In this document: in pieces, positions 1 through 8,995 of the stretch
How the letters are laid out: the number at the start of each line of letters is the position of its first letter
Numbering within the stretch: position 1 is the stretch's first letter
Origin: Planctomycetota bacterium
Lineage (GTDB): Bacteria > Planctomycetota > PLA2 > JAEUHO01
Length of the DNA stretch: 50,860 bases
Assembly: GCA_028281445.1 (NCBI GenBank)
Contig: JANQJW010000129.1
Location: 1-50,860 of the forward strand
Direction of reading: 5' to 3'
The notes under the pieces: generated by a model
The model's input: only the letters and a program-made list of their open reading frames with translations
Told to the model about the DNA's origin: nothing
The model's database searches: none
Position numbers and translations under genes: made by a program

Positions 1-1166
1 ATCGCGCGGCCCAATGCGGTGAAGGGGAACTTGCCGACCTTTACGTCGAGTCCCTGCTCCTTGGCCTCGTGCTCCTGGATGCCGACCACGCCGATCTCGG
101 GGTGCGTGAAGATCGCACTCGGCATCGCACGCACGTCGTAGATGCTGTTCTTCCCCGCCGCGTGCTCGGCCGCCACGATGCCCTCCTTGCTCGCCTTGTG
201 CGCGAGCCACGGCAGGCCGGCGACGTCGCCGATTGCATAGATATGGGGGAGGTTCGTCTGGCGCGACTCGTTCACCGTGAAGTGACCGGTGTCGTCGATC
301 TTCAGGCCGATCGCCTCGGCGTTGATCTTGTCGGAGTTGGGTTTGAAGCCCACGGCAACGAGCACGACCTCGGAGTCGATCTCGATCTCCTTGCCCTTCT
401 TGTCCTTGGCCGTGATGACCTGCTTGCCCTTGACCTTCTTGACGCCCGTCGCACTCGTCTCGAGGTGGACCTTGCCCTTGTGCTTCTTGATCGAACGCGC
501 GACGACCTTCGTCAGCTCGGGGTCGATGCCGGGGAGCAAGCTGTCCGTGAGCTCCACCACCGTCAGCTGGCTGCCGAAACGCTGGAAGACCATGCCCAGC
601 TCGAGACCGATCACGCCGCCGCCGATGACCGTCATCGTCTCGGGCACCCAGTGGATGTCCAAGGCCTCGCGGTAGCTCATCACCTTGTCCCCGATGGGGA
701 GGAACGGCAGGTTCGCGGCTCGGGCGCCGGTCGCGATGATGCACTTGTCGAACTCGATCGTGCGCGTCGTGCCGTCCTTGTCGTTCACCGTGATGGAGTT
801 CGCGGTGGCGAACTCGGCGTGCCCGTGAATCGTCGTGACACCGTTCTTGCTTAGCAGGAAGCCCACGCCCGTCGTCAGACGATTGACGATGGCGCTCTTC
901 CACTCCTGGAGCTTGTCGCCATCGACCTCGACGCCTCCGCTCACCATCACCCCCATCTCGTCGGCCTTGCGGATCTTGTCAACCAGACCGCTTGCGTAGA
1001 TCAAGCTCTTTGACGGGATGCAGCCCACGTTCAGGCACACACCGCCGATCTTGTCCTCTTCGATGACCGCCGTCTTGATGCCGAGCTGGCCTGCACGGAT
1101 CGCGGCCACGTAGCCGCCGGGGCCGGAACCGATCACCACGAGTTCGAACTTGTTGTCGTCAGCCAT
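1..1166 (-). CDS. lpd: Dihydrolipoyl dehydrogenase (E3), C-terminus cut by window edge
   Basis: This is the flavoprotein E3 of 2-oxoacid dehydrogenase complexes. It reoxidises the dihydrolipoyl arm of E2 with NAD+. Translating the minus strand from the ATG at 1166 gives 388 residues before the window ends; the family is usually 460-480 long, so the dimerisation domain is partly missing. An N-terminal FAD-binding GSGPGG motif is followed by the redox-active disulfide GGVCLNVGCIPSK. A second glycine-rich motif, GGGVIGLE, marks the NAD site, and AIGDVAG the second FAD contact. It is the last visible gene of a minus-strand operon with E1alpha, E1beta, E2 and a second E1alpha, 32 bases after its upstream neighbour. 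Function is confident from motifs and context. The complex it serves (branched-chain or pyruvate) is inferred. Confidence 0.95.
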   Translation of the reverse strand, partial: MADDNKFELVVIGSGPGGYVAAIRAGQLGIKTAVIEEDKIGGVCLNVGCIPSKSLIYASGLVDKIRKADEMGVMVSGGVEVDGDKLQEWKSAIVNRLTTGVGFLLSKNGVTTIHGHAEFATANSITVNDKDGTTRTIEFDKCIIATGARAANLPFLPIGDKVMSYREALDIHWVPETMTVIGGGVIGLELGMVFQRFGSQLTVVELTDSLLPGIDPELTKVVARSIKKHKGKVHLETSATGVKKVKGKQVITAKDKKGKEIEIDSEVVLVAVGFKPNSDKINAEAIGLKIDDTGHFTVNESRQTNLPHIYAIGDVAGLPWLAHKASKEGIVAAEHAAGKNSIYDVRAMPSAIFTHPEIGVVGIQEHEAKEQGLDVKVGKFPFTALGRA

Positions 1167-1198
1167 CAGATGTCCTCGATTCCTCGACGTGTCGAGGT

Positions 1199-2350
1199 CT
1201 AGACGGGTTTCTCGTTGGCCAGGCGGTCTTCCTGGTCAGTGAGCATCGCGGGCTTCTCGGCCCAGACGTCGGTGAAGAGCGTTGCGGGATCGACCGGGCC
1301 GCCGACCTCGACCACGTTGATCGCGTCCGTGATCTTCTTGCCGGCCTCGGCCAGGAACTCCTCCTGCTGCTCGTCCGTCCACTCGCCGCGGGCCACCAGC
1401 CACTTGCGGTGGCGCTCGAGCGGGTCGCGCTGCTCCCACTCCTGCGCGATCGACTCGTCGCGGTACTTCGTCGGATCGTCGGAGCTGCTGTGACCGCCCA
1501 GGCGGAACGTCAGGCACTCGATGAACGTCGGGCCGTCGCCGTTTCGTGCACGGTCGGCTGCCATCTTCGTGGCGACGTAACACGCCAGCACGTCATTGCC
1601 GTCCACGCGCAGGCCCGGCATGCCGTACGCCTCGGCCTTGATCGCAAACGTCTCGCTCGCCGTCTGCGCGGCCGCGGGGACCGAGATCGCCCACTGGTTG
1701 TTCTGGCAGATGTAGACGATGGGGGACTTCCAGACGCCGGAGAAGTTCATGCCCGCGTGGAAGTCGTTGGACGACGTTGCACCGTCACCCAGATAGCCGC
1801 CCACGATCTGGTCGTCGCGACCCTTGACCTGGATCGCGCGCGCTGCGCCGCAGGCATGGCTGATCTGCGTGCCGATGGGACTCGACAAGGACACGTAGTG
1901 CGACTCGCGGTCCGAGTAGTGACACGGCATCTGGCGCCCGTGCGTCAGGTCGACCTCGTTGCCGAAGCACTGCGAGATGTACTGCTCGAGCGGCATGCCG
2001 CGCCACAAGGCCACCGCGCCCTCGCGCAACGCCGGGAACAACCAGTCATGGGCCTCGAAAGCGGCGCCGCTTCCGAGCGTGGCGCCCTCCTGGCCCTTGG
2101 CGGTCCCGTAGAAGCCGATACGGCCCTGGCGCTGGAGGTTGAGCATGCGCTGGTCGAGCGCGCGCTGGAAGAGCATCGCCTCCAGCAGCCTGACTCCAAG
2201 GCCATCAGGCAGCTCGGGGACCGGCGCGACCTCCTTGCCGCCTTCGTCGACAAGGCGGAACAACCCCAGCGGCCCGACCTCGTAGGGATCGGGCATCTTG
2301 CCGGGCTTGCGCGTTGACGCCTTCTTCTTGCCGGCCACGGTCTTTCCCAT
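1199..2350 (-). CDS. 2-oxoacid dehydrogenase E1 component, alpha subunit (second copy)
   Basis: This is the thiamine-diphosphate-dependent alpha subunit of a branched-chain 2-oxoacid or pyruvate dehydrogenase, 383 aa. The TPP/Mg motif is visible as GDGATSSNDFHAGMNF followed by QNNQWAISVP. The loop GGHSSSDDPTKYRDE matches the serine-containing phosphorylation-type loop of branched-chain E1alpha. The start is an ATG placed directly after the TAG of the E2 gene, with no spacer. The N-terminus has a short Lys-rich tail (residues 2-17) absent from the first copy. A clear paralogue lies at 4723-5844 in the same operon, with one E1beta between them. The two copies share the TPP region and the GTQISHA-GAARA segment but differ in the substrate-facing loops. 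It may form a second E1 with a different substrate range; that is inference. Confidence 0.9.
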   Translation of the reverse strand: MGKTVAGKKKASTRKPGKMPDPYEVGPLGLFRLVDEGGKEVAPVPELPDGLGVRLLEAMLFQRALDQRMLNLQRQGRIGFYGTAKGQEGATLGSGAAFEAHDWLFPALREGAVALWRGMPLEQYISQCFGNEVDLTHGRQMPCHYSDRESHYVSLSSPIGTQISHACGAARAIQVKGRDDQIVGGYLGDGATSSNDFHAGMNFSGVWKSPIVYICQNNQWAISVPAAAQTASETFAIKAEAYGMPGLRVDGNDVLACYVATKMAADRARNGDGPTFIECLTFRLGGHSSSDDPTKYRDESIAQEWEQRDPLERHRKWLVARGEWTDEQQEEFLAEAGKKITDAINVVEVGGPVDPATLFTDVWAEKPAMLTDQEDRLANEKPV

Positions 2351-3706
2351 CTAGCCCTCGAGCATCATCAGGCCGGGGTTCTCGAGCAGGCGGATCATCT
2401 CGTTCATGAAGCGCGCCGCCGTGGCGCCGTCGACGATGCGGTGATCCAATGTGATCGTGAAGTTGGCCATCGAACGGATGACGATCTCGTCGTCCACCAC
2501 GACCGGACGCTTCGCGATCTTGTAGACGCCGAGGATGCCGACCTCCGGGTAGTTGAGGATCGGCGTCGCCATGATGCCGCCGATGCTGCCCGCGCTCGTG
2601 ATCGTGAACGTCGAGCCCTTCAGGTCGTCGACGCTGATCTTCTTGCTGCGGGCTGCCGCGGTCAGGCGGTTGATCTCCTGGGCGACCTGCAGGATCGAGA
2701 GCTGGTCGACGTTCTTCACCACGACGACCGTCAGGCCGTCCTCGGTGTCCGTCGCCAGACCGATGTTCATCTCGCCGCGGACGACGTAGCTGTTGTTCGC
2801 GTCGTCCACCACCGAGTTGATCTCGGGGAACTTGCGGAAGCAGGCAACCAGGGCCTTGATGATGAACGGCAGGAACGTGAGCTTGATGCCGTACTCGGCA
2901 GCGGCCGGCTTGGCCTCTTTGCGCAACTCGACGAGCTTCGTCATGTCGCACTCGTCCGCGAAGGTGAAGTGCGGCGAGAACTGCTTCGAGCGCACCATCT
3001 GCTCGGCGATCTTGGCGCGCAGGCCACGCAGCGGGACGACCTGGTCCTGACGCGTGACGCCGATCTGGGCCGGGGGAAGCTGCTTGACCGGCGCGGGAGC
3101 CGCTGCCGGTGCCGCCGCGGGCGCGGCGGCGGGCGCCGCCGTGGTGCCGGAACGCGAGAAGTTCTTGACGTCCTGCTTGGTCACCCGGCCGTGATTGCCG
3201 GTTGCGGGAATGCTGTTGAGGTCGAGACCGAGCTCGCGCGCGAGCTTGCGCGTGGCCGGCGCGGCCAACGTCTTCTCGCGCAGCGGCGCACCGTTGCTCG
3301 CGACGGCCACAGGTGCTGCAACGGGAGCCGGAGCGGCGGGCGCTGGCGCAGGCGTCGGAGCCGCTGCAGGCGCGGCTGCAGGAGTCGGGGCCGCAGCGGG
3401 AGCTGGCGCTTCGGCTGCCGGAGCGGCCTCTGCCTTCTCTGCGCTCTCTGCGGGTACCGCAGGCGCCCCACCGTCGTCGATGACGACCATGACCGAGCCG
3501 ACGGGAACGACCTCGCCCTCCTGGGCCTTGATGCTCGCGATCGTGCCGGCGCGGGGCACGGTGATCTCCACCGTGGCCTTATCCGTCATGACCTCGACCA
3601 TCGGTTGCTCTTCGACGACCGTGTCGCCTTCCTTGACGAGCCAGGTGACGACCTCACCCTCGGTGAGGCCCTCGCCGATGTCGGGCAGCTTGAATTCGAA
3701 TGCCAT
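2351..3706 (-). CDS. Dihydrolipoamide acyltransferase (E2)
   Basis: This is the core acyltransferase of a 2-oxoacid dehydrogenase complex, 451 aa, and it carries the acyl group between E1 and CoA. The N-terminal lipoyl domain (residues about 1-77) has the lipoyl lysine at K43 in VMTDKATVEI. A long Ala/Pro-rich linker follows, then the peripheral-subunit-binding domain (about 148-183, ATRKLARELGLDLNSI...GRVTKQDV). A second Ala/Pro linker leads to the catalytic domain, which ends with the HRIVDG active-site motif (His422, Asp426). There is only one lipoyl domain, as in branched-chain complexes. The start ATG lies 4 bases beyond the E1beta stop, and the stop codon directly abuts the next ATG, indicating tight operon packing. 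Confidence 0.93.
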   Translation of the reverse strand: MAFEFKLPDIGEGLTEGEVVTWLVKEGDTVVEEQPMVEVMTDKATVEITVPRAGTIASIKAQEGEVVPVGSVMVVIDDGGAPAVPAESAEKAEAAPAAEAPAPAAAPTPAAAPAAAPTPAPAPAAPAPVAAPVAVASNGAPLREKTLAAPATRKLARELGLDLNSIPATGNHGRVTKQDVKNFSRSGTTAAPAAAPAAAPAAAPAPVKQLPPAQIGVTRQDQVVPLRGLRAKIAEQMVRSKQFSPHFTFADECDMTKLVELRKEAKPAAAEYGIKLTFLPFIIKALVACFRKFPEINSVVDDANNSYVVRGEMNIGLATDTEDGLTVVVVKNVDQLSILQVAQEINRLTAAARSKKISVDDLKGSTFTITSAGSIGGIMATPILNYPEVGILGVYKIAKRPVVVDDEIVIRSMANFTITLDHRIVDGATAARFMNEMIRLLENPGLMMLEG

Positions 3707-3710
3707 CGGA

Positions 3711-4688
3711 CTACTCCCAGTTCGCCGTGTACTCGATCGCGCCGAGTACGCGCTTCTTGTCGGGCTTGTAGATGTGCTCCAACGTGTACGGGAACGGCGT
3801 ATCGAAACCCGACACGCGAGCGACCGGCGCCTCGAGCGAGTCGATGCACTTCTCGGCGACCGTCGCAGCGATCTCGGACGCGAAGCTGCACGTACGCGGT
3901 GCTTCCTGCACGGCGATGCAGCGGCTCGTCTTCTTCACGCTCTCGATCACGGTGTTGGCGTCCCACGGGAGCATCGAGCGCATGTCGAGGATCTCGCAGT
4001 CGATGCCGTTCTCGGCGGCCTCGGCCGCCGCGCCCTCGACGATGGGCAGCATCGCGCCCCACGTCACGATCGTGAGGTCCTTGCCTTCGCGGGCGACTCG
4101 GGCGGTGTCCATGTCGACAGTGAAGTAGCCCTCTTCGACCTCTTCTTTGCTGTGGCGGTAGAGCGCCTTGGGCTCGAGGAAGATGACCGGGTCGTCGCTG
4201 AAGATCGACGCGAGCAGGAGGCCCTTCGCCTCGCGCGGCGTGCTCGGCATGATCACGCGCAGGCCCGGCGTGTGGGCGAAGTACGCCTCGCCGGACTGGC
4301 TGTGATAGTGACCGCCACGGATGCCGCCGCCGCTGGGCGTGCGCACCACCATCGGGCAGGTGTACTGACCGCCGGAGCGGTAGCGCATCTTCGCCATCTC
4401 GCTCACGATCTGGTCGAAGCCCGGGAAGATGAAGTCCTGGAACTGGATCTCCGGGACCGGGCGGATGCCGTAGACCGCCATGCCGACGGCGGCACCGATG
4501 ATCCCGCACTCGCTCAGCGGCGTGTCCATCACGCGCATGTCGCCGTACTTCTCGTGGAGGCCGGCGGTCGTGCCGAAGACGCCGCCCTTCTTGCCGATGT
4601 CCTCGCCGAGCATGACGACGTCGTCGTCCTTCTCCATGGCGATGTGCAGCGCGTCGTTGAGCGCATCCAGCATGGTCATGACAGGCAT
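3711..4688 (-). CDS. 2-oxoacid dehydrogenase E1 component, beta subunit
   Basis: This beta subunit of the E1 heterotetramer is 325 aa, the normal size of the family. It contributes the pyrimidine-side glutamate of the TPP site. Typical family blocks are visible: MLGEDIGKKGGVFG near the N-terminus, DTPLSECGIIGAAVGMA, then FPGFDQIVSE and the C-terminal SGFDTPFPY block. I chose the ATG at 4688 because AAAGGAAC lies just upstream. A longer frame to 4760 would overlap the upstream E1alpha gene and has no matching ribosome binding site. It is the only E1beta in the operon, so it probably partners both E1alpha paralogues. Confidence 0.93.
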   Translation of the reverse strand: MPVMTMLDALNDALHIAMEKDDDVVMLGEDIGKKGGVFGTTAGLHEKYGDMRVMDTPLSECGIIGAAVGMAVYGIRPVPEIQFQDFIFPGFDQIVSEMAKMRYRSGGQYTCPMVVRTPSGGGIRGGHYHSQSGEAYFAHTPGLRVIMPSTPREAKGLLLASIFSDDPVIFLEPKALYRHSKEEVEEGYFTVDMDTARVAREGKDLTIVTWGAMLPIVEGAAAEAAENGIDCEILDMRSMLPWDANTVIESVKKTSRCIAVQEAPRTCSFASEIAATVAEKCIDSLEAPVARVSGFDTPFPYTLEHIYKPDKKRVLGAIEYTANWE

Positions 4689-4722
4689 TGTGTTGTTCCT
4701 TTCGCGCGCAGCGTCCCTCTGG

Positions 4723-5844
4723 CTAGAGGGGGAAGGCCTCGCTCGTGTCCTCGATGTCACCGCTCTTCTTGATCTGCTCGATGAGCTCGTTGTGCTGCTC
4801 CTTGAGCATCCGCGGCACGTCCGCGTAGACGTCCGTGAAGATCGTCTCGAGCTCAGGCGCCGGGGTGCCCTCGGCGGCCTCGACCGCCTTGGCGATCCGC
4901 GCCTGCATGTCGGCGGTGATCTCCTCTTCCCACGTCTTGGTCCAGATCCGCTTGCCCTTGAGCCATTCGCGGAAGCGGTCGATCGGGTCCTTCTTCTGCC
5001 ACTCCTCGAACAGCGCCGGATCCTGGTAGCGCTTCGGGTCGTCCGACGAGCTGTGCGGGCCCATGCGGAACGTGACCGTCTCGATCAGCGTCGGGCCCTC
5101 GCCCTTCTCGGCGCGGGCACGCGCCTCCTTGGCGGCTTCGTAGACGGCCAGCACGTCGTTGCCGTCCACGCGCACACCGCGCATGCCGTAGGCAATCGCC
5201 TTGGCCGCGAAGCTCTGCGACGCGGTCTGCATCTCCTGGGGTACCGAGATGGCCCAGTGGTTGTTCTCGCACATGAAGATGCACGGCGCCTTCCAGACGC
5301 CGGCGAAGTTCATGCCCGCGTGGAAGTCGTTGCTCGACGTGCCGCCGTCGCCGAACCAGACCCACGCGGCGCTCTTGTCGCCGCGGATCTGCATCGCGCG
5401 CGCTGCACCGGCTGCGTGGCTGATCTGTGTGCCGATGGGGGAGCTGATGCTCGTCCAGCCGATGTCCTTGATCGCGTAGTGGTTCGGCATCTGACGGCCC
5501 TTGCACAGGTCCGTTGCGTTGCCCCACGCCTGATCGAAGAGGACCTTGAGATCGACGTCGCGCAGCAGCGCGATCGACACGACGCGGTAGCTGGGGAACA
5601 GCAGGTCGCTGTCCTTCATCGCGTAGCCCGCGCCGATCTGGCTGGCTTCCTGGCCGAAGGACGGCACATAGAAGCCGATGCGTCCCTGGCGCTGGAGGTT
5701 CATGCCGCGCTGGTCGAGCAGGCGCGTCTCCAGCATTGCCTTGAACATCGCCTTGAGGTCCTCGGCCTTCAGGCCGGAGGGCGTCTTGCCCTTGGCCTTG
5801 CCCGAGGCGTTCATGACCTGGAGCATCTCGGTGGCTTGCGTCAT
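4723..5844 (-). CDS. 2-oxoacid dehydrogenase E1 component, alpha subunit (first copy)
   Basis: This is the first gene of the 2-oxoacid dehydrogenase operon, 373 aa. It binds TPP with the beta subunit and decarboxylates the 2-oxoacid. The TPP motif reads WFGDGGTSSNDFHAGMNF followed by CENNHWAISVP, and the later loop GPHSSSDDPKRY resembles branched-chain E1alpha. The start ATG at 5844 has GAGGAA about 5 bases upstream; a longer frame to 5880 lacks such a site. A gap of 34 bases separates it from E1beta. Pairing with a second alpha gene 2.4 kb downstream is unusual. The assignment to the branched-chain type (BkdA-like) over pyruvate dehydrogenase is likely but not certain. Confidence 0.9.
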   Translation of the reverse strand: MTQATEMLQVMNASGKAKGKTPSGLKAEDLKAMFKAMLETRLLDQRGMNLQRQGRIGFYVPSFGQEASQIGAGYAMKDSDLLFPSYRVVSIALLRDVDLKVLFDQAWGNATDLCKGRQMPNHYAIKDIGWTSISSPIGTQISHAAGAARAMQIRGDKSAAWVWFGDGGTSSNDFHAGMNFAGVWKAPCIFMCENNHWAISVPQEMQTASQSFAAKAIAYGMRGVRVDGNDVLAVYEAAKEARARAEKGEGPTLIETVTFRMGPHSSSDDPKRYQDPALFEEWQKKDPIDRFREWLKGKRIWTKTWEEEITADMQARIAKAVEAAEGTPAPELETIFTDVYADVPRMLKEQHNELIEQIKKSGDIEDTSEAFPL

Positions 5845-6023
5845 GGGGTTCCTCGCGCTCGCGTGCGTCGCACGCGCCAAATGGCGCGTTCACGCGGCGA
5901 GGGGAAAGGTATGCGCTTGCGTGTGACCCGCCAAGCACGACACCCACAGATGTTCCCTGGTGTTTGTAGATTGCAGATAAAATGAACCGTTCGGTCTGCA
6001 TCGCTGCACCTAGGATGATCGCC
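5845..6023. promoter_or_regulatory. Divergent intergenic region upstream of E1alpha operon
   Basis: This 179-base spacer separates the minus-strand dehydrogenase operon from the plus-strand lipoprotein gene. It must carry promoters for both. An A/T-rich GATAAAAT stretch at 5974-5981 could be a -10 element for the plus-strand gene, but no convincing -35 was found. No operator palindrome was recognised. Confidence 0.35.
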
Positions 6024-6602
6024 ATGCCGCGTCTACGCCCTGATTTCTGGCGCTTCGGGGGTATCTTCCTCCTTCTGGCTGCCCTGGTGCTCGCCGGCTG
6101 TGGCGACGACGAGAAGAGCACGCAGCCCCCCGAAAAGGACACGCAGGAGGCGCCCGACGACTGGAGTGCGCCGGAGGGGCCGCAGGACGCAGTCGGCTCG
6201 CCCGACGGCGACGGGCCCAAGTCGGCCGCCGAGGTGCTTGCCCGCTTGCGTACGCGGATCGCCAGCGGGGAAGGCAACTCCGGGCCGAGCTGGCAACAGG
6301 ACGTCGAGGCTGTCGCTGCCGTCCTCTGGGGCGAGGCGACCGATCCCAAGGACACCGCGGCTGCACAGGTACACACGGAGGTAAGCAACATCTCCGGCGA
6401 AGTCTGCCGCTGGCTAGCCGCATCCGAAACGGCCCGCGCCGAGCGCGAGAAGAGCCACCCGCACGACGTTTCGATCCACGACGCGCAGGTCAAGACCCTC
6501 GCCCAGGGGCCGGATCTCTACAAGGCGTGGTGCGTAGGCGAGGGAGCCAAGCTGCTGACGGCACTCAAGGAAGCGCGCTACAAGGAGATGTTCGGGCGGT
6601 GA
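6024..6602 (+). CDS. Hypothetical lipoprotein
   Basis: This is a predicted secreted lipoprotein of 192 aa with no recognised family. A basic start, a hydrophobic stretch (GGIFLLLAALVLAGC) and a lipobox LAGC with Cys26 predict lipidation. A low-complexity acidic and Pro-rich linker follows, then a mostly helical C-terminal domain. The ATG at 6024 is chosen because AGGA lies 8 bases upstream; alternatives at 5982 and 6015 extend the protein without an obvious ribosome binding site. It ends convergently with the kinase gene, separated by an inverted repeat. Function is unknown. Confidence 0.7.
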   Translation: MPRLRPDFWRFGGIFLLLAALVLAGCGDDEKSTQPPEKDTQEAPDDWSAPEGPQDAVGSPDGDGPKSAAEVLARLRTRIASGEGNSGPSWQQDVEAVAAVLWGEATDPKDTAAAQVHTEVSNISGEVCRWLAASETARAEREKSHPHDVSIHDAQVKTLAQGPDLYKAWCVGEGAKLLTALKEARYKEMFGR

Positions 6603-6624
6603 CGATGCCGGCGAACGCCCTTGG

Positions 6625-6698
6625 GCTGTAGGGAGGGGCCTTGTGCCCCTCCGCGAGTCACAGCCATCGCGGGGGCACACAAGGTGCCCCCCTACAGC
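6625..6698. repeat. Imperfect inverted repeat (GCTGTAGGG family), possible bidirectional terminator
   Basis: The left arm starts GCTGTAGGGAGGGGCCTTGTG. The right arm, read on the minus strand, starts GCTGTAGGGGGGCACCTTGTG. The arms are about 31 bases each with a short centre. The element lies between two converging genes. A related copy with the same GCTGTAGGGACGGGCCTTGTG start lies at 45363, so this is a dispersed repeat family and not only a terminator. Confidence 0.7.
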
Positions 6699-6712
6699 AA
6701 CCGGGCGAATCG

Positions 6713-8995
6713 CTACGGCTGATATACCAACCGGAACCCGTACCCGTGGTTGCGGTCGTCCTTCTCGATCGACGCGCTGCGCAAGAGCGATGAGGTCATC
6801 GGGACGATCCCGCCCTTGCCCTTGACCACGAAGCCCTCGCCGTCGTCGCTCCGCACGATCTCGCCCGGACCATCGAAGAGGCCCGTGAAACCGAAGGGCG
6901 ACTCGTGGTTGAGCTCCCGCGTGCGCCGTGAGGGATTCGTGATCGTCCGGCCTGCGCGGTGACGCATGCGCCACTGCGGAGCCCCCTGCCAGGGGAACAC
7001 CAGGTCGGAGCCGGCGCCGAACTGATCGATGCCCGCCATGCGGCGCCACTGCGTGTCGCTTGCGACCTGGAGCGTGATGCCGAAGGCCTTCGAGCGCCAG
7101 TCGGCGTACGCCGCCGCGGCCGCAGGGCTCACCCCGCGTACGGGTTGGCTCGCTGTCTCCCGTACGACCAGCCAGCGTGTGGGATCGCGCGGGTCCTTCT
7201 GGAAGCCCTGCGCCGGGACGTTCGCACTGCGCTCCGCCGCCGGCATGTCGTCCAACCACTCGGCGAAGTCCTCGTTCGCGACAAGCCGTCCTCCCGCGAG
7301 GAAGGGGGGGATGGTCGTCGTGCGCGCGGCGTCAGCGGTACCGGCCGGAACCCAGCGCATGCCCGAAGGAATGTCGGTTGCGCCCACGAAGCGAAAGACC
7401 TTCGCTCGGTCGTTCGGATCCGGAGCAAGCCCCACGCGCGCCCGGAAGCGCTTGTCGGAACTCTCGACGACGTAGGCGCCGGGAGGAAGCCGCCCTGCCT
7501 TGTTCGGCCCCCCGGCGACGCGGCGCTTCCAATAGTCGTCGACGTGCCAGGGGCCGCCGGACCAGCCCTCGAAAACGACCCCGCGCTTCCCTGCGGTCTG
7601 GTTGATCTCGTTCAGCTTGATGCGGACCTCTTCGGACTTCTCCGGCGCGGCACCGTTTGCCCGTGTGCCGATCGCTTCGGCCTCGCGAGCGAGACGCGCG
7701 AGTCCGACCATGGCTTCGATCGCGCCCACGCCTCGGTCGTTCAGCGAGCGCTTCGCCGCATTGATCCGTCCCAGGTCGGCCATCGCGTCGTCGAACCGGA
7801 AATCAGGCTGCGGGGGGATCTTCGTGAACAAGCCCGTTCCGAAGAGGAAGCCGAGAAACAGGGTCGTCAGCGCGCCCGCGCCGCGAACGACGTTGCGGTT
7901 GAGATACCGCCGCGCGAAGTCCACGACCGCGCCGCCGCGACCCGCCTCGGAGAGGGCCTGGACGCCGCCGCCCTTGACCCACGTGCGCAGGTCGCGCGCC
8001 AGGTCGCCGGCCGTGTCGTAGCGGTCCGCAGACGCGGGCGCCATTGCCTTGTTGATGATGGCCGCCAGCCCGGCGCTCGTGTTCTCGGGCAGGGGCTCGT
8101 AGACGCCGTTCTTGGCGTCTTCGAACAAGTCGTCGGTAACGCGCAGCGCGGGGTCCTCGAGCTGTGCGCGGCGGCCGGCGTAGCCCCGCGCCTTCGCGCC
8201 CTCCCCCGCGTTGGCGGCCTCCGCTTCGGCCTGCTTCAGGGCGTCGATGCGCTTGGCCACGTCGGCACGTGTGAATGGTGACGTTGCGCGAATCGGCGGC
8301 TCGCCCGTGACGAGGAAGCGCAGCAAGGCGCCGCAGCCCCACACGTCCGTGCGCGGATCGACGTTCGCCTTCGCCTGCTCCGGCGAGAGATAGCGCGGCG
8401 TGCCGACGATCTTCCCGATGTCCGTCGTGTCGCCGATCTGGCGACAGATCCCGAAGTCGATCAGGTACGCGCGCTTCGTGCGGATGTCGATGAGCACGTT
8501 GTCCGGCTTGAGGTCGCGGTGCTGCACGCCGTACTCGTCGTTGGCGACGTCAACGCCCTCGATGATCGGCAACACCACGTCTTGGATGAGACGGCGCTGG
8601 TCGTTCCAGTGCCTAAGGCGCGGATGCGCGCTGCCCAGCGTCCCGTGCTGGATGTGCTCGACGAGCTCCGTGAGCGTGATCGGCTCGTACAGCAGCTCCA
8701 TCACGAAATATGGCTGGTCGTCCGTGAGCCAGCCGCGGTCGTAGACCGGCATCACGTGCTCGTGGCGGATGTTCGCCTCGGCTTCGCACTCTGCCAGGAA
8801 GCGCTCGCGGAGCGTGGCCGGGATGCCTTTGGCGAGGAGCTTGAGCGCGACCACGCGGTTCGTCGTGGAGTCGAATGCCTGGTAGACGGTGCCCATGCCG
8901 CCGCGGCCGACGGGGTCCTCGATCCGGTAGCGCCCGATGGACGTACCGGCAGCAAGGTCGTCTTCGATTCTCTTGATCGAGCCTGCCGTGGTCAC
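6713..8995 (-). CDS. Membrane Ser/Thr protein kinase with C-terminal sulfatase-modifying-factor domain
   Basis: This Hanks-type kinase is fused to a formylglycine-generating-enzyme-like domain, 760 aa. The glycine loop is GRGGMG (residues 30-35), the ATP lysine is K52 in VALK, the catalytic loop HRDLKPDN spans 159-166, DFG spans 180-182, and GTPRYLSPEQ is at 198-207. A single membrane segment (about 369-390) separates the cytoplasmic kinase from the external part. A SUMF1/FGE-sulfatase-like domain fills about 535-760, with GMRWVPAG, the helix AAAYADWRS and the terminal GYGFRLVYQP. In such fusions the FGE-like part is usually taken to sense or bind a ligand; I see no evidence that it is enzymatic here. 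The gene stands alone on its strand. Confidence 0.9.
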   Translation of the reverse strand: MTTAGSIKRIEDDLAAGTSIGRYRIEDPVGRGGMGTVYQAFDSTTNRVVALKLLAKGIPATLRERFLAECEAEANIRHEHVMPVYDRGWLTDDQPYFVMELLYEPITLTELVEHIQHGTLGSAHPRLRHWNDQRRLIQDVVLPIIEGVDVANDEYGVQHRDLKPDNVLIDIRTKRAYLIDFGICRQIGDTTDIGKIVGTPRYLSPEQAKANVDPRTDVWGCGALLRFLVTGEPPIRATSPFTRADVAKRIDALKQAEAEAANAGEGAKARGYAGRRAQLEDPALRVTDDLFEDAKNGVYEPLPENTSAGLAAIINKAMAPASADRYDTAGDLARDLRTWVKGGGVQALSEAGRGGAVVDFARRYLNRNVVRGAGALTTLFLGFLFGTGLFTKIPPQPDFRFDDAMADLGRINAAKRSLNDRGVGAIEAMVGLARLAREAEAIGTRANGAAPEKSEEVRIKLNEINQTAGKRGVVFEGWSGGPWHVDDYWKRRVAGGPNKAGRLPPGAYVVESSDKRFRARVGLAPDPNDRAKVFRFVGATDIPSGMRWVPAGTADAARTTTIPPFLAGGRLVANEDFAEWLDDMPAAERSANVPAQGFQKDPRDPTRWLVVRETASQPVRGVSPAAAAAYADWRSKAFGITLQVASDTQWRRMAGIDQFGAGSDLVFPWQGAPQWRMRHRAGRTITNPSRRTRELNHESPFGFTGLFDGPGEIVRSDDGEGFVVKGKGGIVPMTSSLLRSASIEKDDRNHGYGFRLVYQP

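Noticed and set aside
69..854. Long open frame on the plus strand opposite the E3 gene
   Set aside because: High-GC shadow of the real minus-strand coding sequence. The translation is Arg/Ala/Val-rich with no recognisable motif, while the opposite strand has full E3 motifs.
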